Assembly (NCBI GenBank): GCA_964594625.1
Contig: CAZQNC010000086.1
Location: forward strand, 1-6,122
Source of the DNA: CAZESS01 sp964594625
GTDB lineage: Archaea; Thermoplasmatota; E2; UBA202; DSCA01
Length of the DNA stretch: 6,122 nucleotides
Reading direction: 5' to 3'
Under the pieces are notes generated by a model, which saw nothing but the letters and a program-made list of their open reading frames with translations, was not told where the DNA came from and did not search any database. Numbering within the stretch: the stretch's first letter is position 1; the number at the start of each line of letters is the position of its first letter. Made by a program: the position numbers and the translations under genes. Shown piece after piece: positions 1 to 4,851 of this stretch.

Positions 1-1906
1 GCAGTGTGTACGGCTCCATCAGCGAGGGATACATCACGCGGGGCGTCATACAGGGCCGTTCCGTCTTAGCTGGCTGCTCCTCGTTCGCCACCAGCACCAA
101 TGTGGGCGCATCAAGGCTGCCATCCCACGATATCTCGATGGTCCGGCCCCAGGCGTTTGCGACATCATTGTCCTCCGCCGCGAGTTTGGACAACACATCG
201 TCGCCGCCAACGTATTGCGCCGTGGTTGCAGGGACCGTTGTGACACCGTCGTGCAGCACCACCATGTCAATATGAGCGGCTGAGCCACCGGATTGTTCGA
301 TGCGGACCGTGCAGCCGTCGCTCGACGGCGGCAACGACACGTACTCCCTTCCATAGTGCTCTCTCATGTGGATGTCATCAACGAGCTGCCAGCCCTCGCC
401 GTCTTCCACATAGATTGAATAGGTCTGCTCCTCGAAAGCTTTCAACCTCATTGGATAGGATATGTTGTTGTGCTCGACCAGCACCGCCCAGCAGTCGTAG
501 AGCAGGACGCCCAGACTGCCACGGATGGTGTTGTTGGAGACATCGCTCTCGTTGACACCATACAATGCAACGGCGCTTCCCATCCTGGGCTGTTGCGGCT
601 GCGGGTCCCCAAGGAGCTCAATGCCATTTTCTCCATTTTCGCCGCCGTTCCAGTAGAAATCGTTATGGTGGATGCTCTCGTTGTCGGTGCCAAACATGAG
701 CACGCCGCATTCGTAGTTCTCGGAGATGTTGTTCCAGCATATCTCGTTCCACGAGGCATCCCCGTTTGGCATACCCTCCTCGAACGGCTCGTAGACGATG
801 CCGAAGACGTTAAAGCTGACATTGTTCTCCCTGATAAGGTTGTATGAAGAGTTTACCATCCAGATGCCCACAAAATGGTTGGCAATAAAGTTGTTGAAGA
901 TGGTGTTATGGTGTGAGTCGTTGAGGTAGACGCCGTCCCAGTCGCCCATGATGATGTTGCCCGAGATGTTGCAGTAGCTGGAATGGTTCAGGCTCACACC
1001 GCCGCAGGGCGCCAGCATACCCTCGTTTATCAAGTAAAAGCCGGATATGTTGACGTGGTTCGTTCCCTCAATGATGAAGCCTTTATCCTGATAGTACAGA
1101 TACGCGGTCGACGGCATGCCGATGCCCTCAAGCGCGTTGACCGTGGTGCCGCCGATAATGGTCAGTGTTTTATTGATGGTGATATTGTTCTCATAATAGG
1201 TGCCGTTCCAGACGTAGATGGTATCTCCGCTGCTGGCGTTGTCAACGGCCGCTTGGATAGAGGTGCCGTTCCATTCCTCCAAATCAAAGGCGGCGTTGCC
1301 GTTTTCGTCGATGAAGACAAAATTTGAGGATAGTATCGCCAAATCATCGATATACAGTCCTGAGTAGTTCACCACGGTGGTAGCGTGCACGCCGAAGGTC
1401 ACGTTGACATTTGACTCTCCACCCCATGCAGAGAGATCAATGACCGCTTGTTCCCAGGCGGTTCCGGGATAAGAATCATTATACCAGACTTGTGATCCAT
1501 TGACTTCCACGTAGGCATAATCCCAGGCGCCGAAAAGGTCGCTCCAGTACCAGAAGGTCATGGTTGGTTCCGACAGGCCAGAGAAGTCAAATATCTTTGT
1601 GAGATACGTGTCATCACCCGAGTTAGTGTAATCGTTGTAGAGCACGGTGCCCCAGAGCCCGCTCCCTGAATGGGCCGCAGTCGGCGGATCATTGTCGCCG
1701 CCATAGTTGCTGACATCATAGCTGTCGGTCCACTCCCAGTCACCGACCGGGTCCCAGGTGGCCCACGGCGTCCATCCGCCGTCGTCCGACTCGAAGTCCT
1801 CCTCATAGATGATATTCGCTCCGTTTGCGTCGGCGTTCATCGCCATGATACCGACAAACGCGACTAAACCTACAATTCCCAGAATATATGCATGTCTTGC
1901 TTTCAT
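1..1906 (-). CDS. Exported surface protein with MAM/jelly-roll-like domain and NosD-type right-handed beta-helix (3' end outside window)
   Basis: The reading frame is open from the ATG at 1906 to the window edge, giving 635 visible residues with no stop. Residues 1-28 form a signal peptide or membrane anchor: MKAR, then a hydrophobic stretch (YILGIVGLVAFVGIMAM), then a small-residue region (NADANGA). Residues 31-192 resemble the MAM/jelly-roll domains found beside secreted peptidases, opening with YEEDFESDDGGW and closing with YSGLYIDDLAIL. Residues 196-485 match the NosD/periplasmic copper-binding-type right-handed beta-helix: an opening SIQAAVDNASSGDTIYVWNG and then repeated turns such as NISGN, HHNTIFNN, SYNLIRENN and VSNNTI. 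Such helices usually act in carbohydrate binding or as surface adhesins; no catalytic site is evident. Residues 490-635 are a different, unrecognised segment. Twenty N-x-S/T sequons occur, all between residues 136 and 481. The start is supported by a GGGAGG Shine-Dalgarno 7 bases upstream and a TATA box. Function beyond export and surface location is inference. Confidence 0.85.
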   Translation of the reverse strand, partial: MKARHAYILGIVGLVAFVGIMAMNADANGANIIYEEDFESDDGGWTPWATWDPVGDWEWTDSYDVSNYGGDNDPPTAAHSGSGLWGTVLYNDYTNSGDDTYLTKIFDFSGLSEPTMTFWYWSDLFGAWDYAYVEVNGSQVWYNDSYPGTAWEQAVIDLSAWGGESNVNVTFGVHATTVVNYSGLYIDDLAILSSNFVFIDENGNAAFDLEEWNGTSIQAAVDNASSGDTIYVWNGTYYENNITINKTLTIIGGTTVNALEGIGMPSTAYLYYQDKGFIIEGTNHVNISGFYLINEGMLAPCGGVSLNHSSYCNISGNIIMGDWDGVYLNDSHHNTIFNNFIANHFVGIWMVNSSYNLIRENNVSFNVFGIVYEPFEEGMPNGDASWNEICWNNISENYECGVLMFGTDNESIHHNDFYWNGGENGENGIELLGDPQPQQPRMGSAVALYGVNESDVSNNTIRGSLGVLLYDCWAVLVEHNNISYPMRLKAFEEQTYSIYVEDGEGWQLVDDIHMREHYGREYVSLPPSSDGCTVRIEQSGGSAAHIDMVVLHDGVTTVPATTAQYVGGDDVLSKLAAEDNDVANAWGRTIEISWDGSLDAPTLVLVANEEQPAKTERPCMTPRVMYPSLMEPYTL

Positions 1907-1913
1907 AGTTGTG

Positions 1914-1919
1914 CCTCCC
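1914..1919 (-). promoter_or_regulatory. Shine-Dalgarno site of the beta-helix gene
   Basis: Read on the minus strand the bases are GGGAGG, separated by 7 bases (CACAACT) from the ATG at 1906. Spacing and sequence are close to ideal for pairing with the 16S rRNA 3' end, and this fixes the start codon of the beta-helix protein gene. Confidence 0.8.
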
Positions 1920-1950
1920 TTTATTGTGGAGTAAAAAAAGAACCGGGAGT

Positions 1951-1959
1951 ATATATAAA
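1951..1959 (-). promoter_or_regulatory. Archaeal TATA box of the beta-helix gene
   Basis: On the minus strand the bases read TTTATATAT, a near-consensus archaeal TATA element. It is preceded by the purine-rich GGAAG, a possible BRE. With the usual spacing of about 25 bases, transcription should start near position 1930. That leaves a short leader of about 24 bases containing the Shine-Dalgarno. The surrounding stretch is clearly AT-rich compared with the flanking genes. Confidence 0.7.
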
Positions 1960-2019
1960 TAACTTCCTAAAATAGCAGTATCTCCGAAAGTGAGTAGATA
2001 AATGCAGGCGTGTCTTCAC

Positions 2020-2046
2020 TTTTTTGTGGCGTGATGCCATAAAAAA
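2020..2046. repeat. Palindrome with T-tract and A-tract arms
   Basis: The left arm at 2020-2030 (TTTTTTGTGGC) pairs with the right arm at 2036-2046 (GCCATAAAAAA) around a 5-base loop, GTGAT. This gives 11 pairs, one of them a G-T wobble. On both strands the T-tract comes first and the A-tract last, which is the opposite of an intrinsic terminator. It lies in the intergenic stretch 1907-2170, roughly 60 bases upstream of the TATA box of the beta-helix gene. It could be a regulator-binding site or a relic of a mobile element; the sequence alone does not decide. Confidence 0.5.
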
Positions 2047-2160
2047 TGTGGTTCTTTACCATGGTGGCTGGAAAACGGCTTGCCGCGGCGGAGGATGCAT
2101 TTTTACTGCTTTCTCCTATAAGCAGCCGGTTCACCCGGGGATATGCGAGAGCCTCATCTT

Positions 2161-2170
2161 AAAAAAGTGG
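2161..2170 (-). terminator. Possible T-rich transcription end after the transposase remnant
   Basis: On the minus strand the bases directly after the transposase stop read CCACTTTTTTAAG, with a run of six T. Archaeal RNA polymerase often stops at T-rich tracts without a hairpin. This is the first such tract downstream of fen1 on the coding strand that also lies outside a recognisable gene. It is a single short run, so the call is weak. Confidence 0.25.
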
Positions 2171-2641
2171 TTATTCCGCAAGCATCTGTATGAGGATATC
2201 TCCGATTTTTTGGCTATATCCGGGTGAGTAGCCCAGGCGTCGCTTGTATTGCAGGAGGTCGATGAGTTGGTCTCTCCAGCGCCGGGCGATAACCATCACC
2301 AGACGCCGTACCAGGTACCACAGGTTGTAGAGCAGTGCAGCCACCATGAAGAAAAAGAGTCGCACTGAGGGATCACTGGTCTTGGTTTTGATCATGAAAT
2401 GACCTTCGCCATCTCGATAAAAGTTCTCGATGTTCCACCGACCACGATACATTTCTGCAAGGCAGGATAGGTCTGCATGGGCGTATAAAGTGGGAAATCC
2501 CGAAAAAACGAGTGAATAGGATGACATTGATGAGGAACAGTGCTCTCGCCCAGCATTCCGGTGCGACGGCACCACACAGGCCAACCTTGTGAGTATCTTT
2601 CGCGCCAAAGGGATTCTCCGTGTAATGCCTGCCTGCCTCAA
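2171..2641 (-). pseudogene. Remnant of an IS4/ISH3-type DDE transposase (C-terminal part only)
   Basis: The frame is open for 156 residues, but only residues from about 40 on look like a transposase. The diagnostic part is Y65-R-G-R68-W-N-I-E72, the Y-(2)-R-(3)-E section of the YREK signature in IS4-superfamily DDE transposases, where E72 would be the third catalytic acid. It is followed by MIKTKTSDPSVRLFFF and ALLYNLWYLVRR, typical of the C-terminal helices of IS4/ISH3-like elements. The lysine expected about seven residues after E72 is not seen; that position is a glutamate. The two catalytic aspartates and about two thirds of a normal transposase are absent. Upstream the homology fades, and no frame restores it before the fen1 stop at 2669. 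I could not identify terminal inverted repeats or a target-site duplication. It has no credible start, so it is called a decayed fragment; the family assignment is from motifs only. Confidence 0.7.
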
Positions 2642-2668
2642 GAGATGGGCAGGACTTTCTCTTCCCGG

Positions 2669-3682
2669 TTAAAAGTCGAACAGGTTTTTTTGGTCGAGCG
2701 TTTCGGCGAAGCCCTGGAACTTGTCGAGGGTGCTGTCCACGCGCTCCCGGCTGAACTGGTGCTCCCGGCAGAGGTATGCCCTGGTGGCGTCGGTGTCGAC
2801 GGGCTGCCATTTGAGGTGGTAGTCGTCGGTGACCCTGGGCTGCAGGAAAATGCTGCGGATGTCGTCGAGATGCTCGATGGGCTCGATGTCTCGCTCGATG
2901 GATTCTATGTCACCGTGTTTTTTGATGAGCTTCAGCCCCGTTTTGGGGCCGATGCCCTTTATGCCGTCGTTGAAGTCGGTGCCCATCAGGATGGCGACGT
3001 CGACGAGCTGCTCCCGGATGATGCCGTGCGTTTCGAGGAGCTCTTTGAGGATGATGGTTTCCGGGGATATCTGCACCCATTTTTGTTTCCCGGGGAGCTT
3101 CCTGCGTCCGGAGATGGTGAGATTGCGCAACAATTGCGGGGCGTCGAACAGCAGGCAGTCGAAGTCCTGCGACCCTGTGTAGTCGACGTCGCCCCGGCGG
3201 CACATGTGGGATGCCTGCGCTTCGCCCTCGCCCGGTGCCTCGATGTGGGGGATGCCGAGGGCGTCGAGCAGTTGCTGCGCCTCTATGACGCGGTCCCAGG
3301 TGAGCGTCGACGTTTGCTGCGCTTTTTTCTTGGCTTCTTCCAGGTCGCCTCGCTCCCTGGCGGCCTGCCAGTCTTTTTTGGCCTGCGCTTTGCGGGCCTG
3401 CCGGATGTCCAGGGTGTCCTGTTTGAGCTCGTGGGGTTCGCCGTCGAAGACATAGACGGGCCGGATGTCCCGTTCTATCAGGTTGGCAGTCCGGTAGAAC
3501 AATCCGGTGAGATGCGAGGTGACCCGGCCCTTGGCGTCTTTGAGCGGGGTGCCGTCGCGCTGCCGGATGATGGAGAGGAACTGGTGGAGCGCGTTGTAGG
3601 CGTCGATGGCCACGCTGCGGTGCCGGAGGTCGTTCCATGTACGCTCGTGGGGCTCAGTCAATGGTTTAAGGTTGACGCCCAT
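2669..3682 (-). CDS. fen: Flap endonuclease 1 (FEN-1)
   Basis: This is a 337-residue structure-specific nuclease that removes 5' flaps during Okazaki-fragment maturation and long-patch base excision repair. The length is normal for archaeal FEN-1. The N-terminal XPG domain starts with the conserved MGV; because Gly2 is conserved in the family, the start at 3682 is secure. The metal-binding acids are all present, at the same residue numbers as in Pyrococcus FEN-1: D27, D80, E152, E154, D173, D175 and D236. The helix-hairpin-helix at about 240-262 (GIKGIGPKTGLKLIKKHG) binds the downstream duplex. The C-terminus ends in QKNLFDF, a PCNA-interacting (PIP) motif, and the stop follows immediately, without the second aromatic residue usual in FEN-1. 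The gene is last in an operon: it overlaps the upstream nuclease gene by 17 bases and uses a GAGGTG Shine-Dalgarno inside that gene. A transposase remnant begins within about 30 bases of its stop. Confidence 0.97.
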   Translation of the reverse strand: MGVNLKPLTEPHERTWNDLRHRSVAIDAYNALHQFLSIIRQRDGTPLKDAKGRVTSHLTGLFYRTANLIERDIRPVYVFDGEPHELKQDTLDIRQARKAQAKKDWQAARERGDLEEAKKKAQQTSTLTWDRVIEAQQLLDALGIPHIEAPGEGEAQASHMCRRGDVDYTGSQDFDCLLFDAPQLLRNLTISGRRKLPGKQKWVQISPETIILKELLETHGIIREQLVDVAILMGTDFNDGIKGIGPKTGLKLIKKHGDIESIERDIEPIEHLDDIRSIFLQPRVTDDYHLKWQPVDTDATRAYLCREHQFSRERVDSTLDKFQGFAETLDQKNLFDF

Positions 3683-4058
3683 CGTTCACCTCGAACGTGT
3701 ACCAGAACACGTGGCCGTCTTCGACGAGCCGCTTGATATGCCGCTGCCTCGCCGTGAGGGTGCTGCCGGCGCTCTTGATTTCGACGATGTAGACGGCGTC
3801 GTCGGTGAACTGGACGCCGTCGACGGGGGAGCCGATGAACCGGAAGTCCTTGGCCCTGTACGGGTATCGGTCCATGAACGGCGCAAACTGTTCGGTGATC
3901 TTGCCGTAGGTGGTGGACTGGGAGCGCTTGCGATGCTGGAGCTCCTGGGCTTCCTCTTTCCAGGGCTGCACGCCGCGCCGGTAGATGATGGCGACGCCGG
4001 CGAGAAAACCGATGAGGACGCCGATGACGAGTATCCAGAGGGCCATCATGGGGTCCAT
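3666..4058 (-). CDS. Membrane-anchored nuclease, Holliday-junction-resolvase-like (COG4741/PF10107 family)
   Basis: The protein has 130 residues. Residues 5-26 form one transmembrane helix (ALWILVIGVLIGFLAGVAII), followed by a basic and charged linker (YRR, KEE, HRKR). Residues 50-125 are a PD-(D/E)xK-type nuclease core: FRFIGSPVDGVQF with D80, then VYIVEIKS with E93 and K95, then the QR motif TARQRHIKRLVEDGHVFWY. This matches the family described as endonucleases distantly related to archaeal Holliday junction resolvase. The positive charges after the helix suggest that the nuclease domain faces the cytoplasm. The frame is open up to 4286, but the start at 4058 is preferred: AGGTG lies 6 bases upstream, and it gives only a 13-base overlap with the glycosyltransferase gene. 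ATGs at 4049 and 4046 are alternatives. No substrate is known from the sequence. Its tight linkage to fen1 supports a DNA-metabolism role, but this is inference. Confidence 0.85.
   Translation of the reverse strand: MDPMMALWILVIGVLIGFLAGVAIIYRRGVQPWKEEAQELQHRKRSQSTTYGKITEQFAPFMDRYPYRAKDFRFIGSPVDGVQFTDDAVYIVEIKSAGSTLTARQRHIKRLVEDGHVFWYTFEVNDGRQP
3687..3692 (-). promoter_or_regulatory. Internal Shine-Dalgarno site for fen1
   Basis: On the minus strand the bases read GAGGTG, 4 bases before the fen1 ATG at 3682. The site lies within the last codons of the nuclease gene, whose stop is 17 bases inside fen1. This arrangement suggests that translation of the two genes is coupled. Confidence 0.7.
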
Positions 4059-4765
4059 GTGCGGCACCTGTTGACAAACAAGAATTTGAGGTTTTTCCAG
4101 CCGTCGTTGAAGGACTCTATCTTGGCTTCGCCCTTCCGCGCGGACAGCTCGGAGGGTATCTCCCTGGCTTTGACCCCGGGGCACCGGAACATCTCTATCT
4201 TTATCTCCTCGCTGAACGGCATCCCGTCGTTGAACGCCGGCAGGGGTTTGGACAGACGGTCGAGCGCCTGCTTGCGGAAAATCCACATGCCGCTCTGGGA
4301 GTCCTTGACGCCGACCCAGTACAGCAGCCGGAGCGTCGTTGAGAGGATGAAGTTGCCCAGGAAATGTTTGGCGCTCATGGACTGCATGCCCAGCTTGGCG
4401 AAGCGGTTGGTGGTGATATAGTCCAGGTTGTCGTCGAGCAGGATGTCGACGTATTCATGCGCGAGATGGAACGGGTAGGTGCCGTCGGCGTCGCCGGTGA
4501 TGATGATGTCTCCCTCTGCTGCAGGCATCCCGGTCTTGTAGGCCCGGCCGTAGCCTTTGCGTTTTTCGATGAGCACGAGGGCGCCTTTGTCTTCGGCGAT
4601 GTCTCTCGTGCGGTCCGTGGAGTCGCCGTCGACGATCAGGATTTCGATGTCGAGGCCGCGTTCTTCGAACGCCTGGCGGTCGATGCTGTCGATGGTGGGG
4701 CCGATGCCTGCTTCCTCGTTGAGCGTGGGGATGACAAAGCTGACTTTTGCTGGCGGGTCGCTCAT
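4046..4765 (-). CDS. Family 2 glycosyltransferase, dolichyl-phosphate sugar synthase-like (DPM1/ALG5 type)
   Basis: This 239-residue GT-A fold enzyme probably moves a sugar from a nucleotide donor to a polyprenyl (dolichyl) phosphate at the inner face of the membrane. Motifs in order are SFVIPTLNEEAGI (9-21), EILIVDGDSTDRT (41-53, nucleotide binding), KRKGYGRAYKTG (68-79), GDADGTYP (91-98, with the D92-A-D94 metal-binding DxD) and VKDSQSGMWIFRKQAL (153-168). After these comes the acceptor-side FSEEIKIEMF (184-193), all typical of archaeal DPM/ALG5-like proteins. There is no C-terminal transmembrane segment, so it is a short soluble or peripheral form. The start at 4765 is the only reasonable one, as the next in-frame Met is residue 80. 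It is the first gene of the operon: its stop TGA overlaps the ATGs near the start of the nuclease gene. The neighbouring surface proteins are rich in N-glycosylation sequons, consistent with a role in N-glycan assembly. The sugar specificity cannot be read from the sequence. Confidence 0.92.
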   Translation of the reverse strand: MSDPPAKVSFVIPTLNEEAGIGPTIDSIDRQAFEERGLDIEILIVDGDSTDRTRDIAEDKGALVLIEKRKGYGRAYKTGMPAAEGDIIITGDADGTYPFHLAHEYVDILLDDNLDYITTNRFAKLGMQSMSAKHFLGNFILSTTLRLLYWVGVKDSQSGMWIFRKQALDRLSKPLPAFNDGMPFSEEIKIEMFRCPGVKAREIPSELSARKGEAKIESFNDGWKNLKFLFVNRCRTWTP

Positions 4766-4799
4766 GGTATCGCTCTTGTGTAAAGGGTAGGAGGTGACG

Positions 4800-4807
4800 A
4801 TATTTAA
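4800..4807 (-). promoter_or_regulatory. TATA-like box of the glycosyltransferase-nuclease-fen1 operon
   Basis: On the minus strand the bases read TTAAATAT, in an otherwise GC-rich gap between the peptidase stop and the glycosyltransferase start. The expected transcription start is near 4778, which would give a leader of only about 13 bases. No Shine-Dalgarno site is visible upstream of the ATG at 4765, so the first gene probably uses a short-leader or leaderless type of initiation, unlike the two downstream genes. Confidence 0.5.
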
Positions 4808-4823
4808 CGGTTCAGGTGTACCG

Positions 4824-4842
4824 CCGGGGCGGCATGCCCCGG
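4824..4842 (-). terminator. GC-rich hairpin after the peptidase gene
   Basis: A perfect 7-bp stem (CCGGGGC with GCCCCGG) encloses a 5-base loop and can be extended by two pairs across a one-base bulge. It lies about 10 bases after the peptidase stop at 4852. No T-run follows on the minus strand. It may stabilise or help end the peptidase transcript, but it is not a textbook terminator. Confidence 0.35.
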
Positions 4843-4851
4843 GCGCTGCGG

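Noticed and set aside
165..200. Possible frameshift near the 3' end of the beta-helix gene
   Set aside because: A first reading suggested a premature stop, but recounting the bases showed that the frame from 1906 stays open through GDDVLSKLAAEDND to the window edge.
2024..2227. 67-codon plus-strand open frame in the intergenic region
   Set aside because: It has no Shine-Dalgarno, overlaps the end of the transposase remnant and the palindrome, and shows no protein-like motif.
2100..2668. Terminal inverted repeats for the transposase element
   Set aside because: The stretches flanking 2171 and 2640-2668 share only short, gapped similarity (GCCTCATCTT against GCCCATCTCTT), too weak to call element ends.
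2540..3736. 398-codon open frame on the plus strand across the fen1 region
   Set aside because: It is the antisense shadow of fen1, whose seven catalytic acids and full length prove the minus strand. Its translation is Val/Gly/Leu-rich, as expected from the antisense of a GC-rich gene, and shows no domain.
3606..4421. 271-codon open frame on the plus strand
   Set aside because: It lies antisense to the nuclease and glycosyltransferase genes, shows no recognisable motif, and conflicts with well-supported minus-strand genes.
4789..4797. AGGAGGTGA on the plus strand, a perfect Shine-Dalgarno match
   Set aside because: No start codon with a usable open frame follows on the plus strand. On the coding strand it reads as an anti-Shine-Dalgarno inside the promoter gap, so chance is the simplest explanation.
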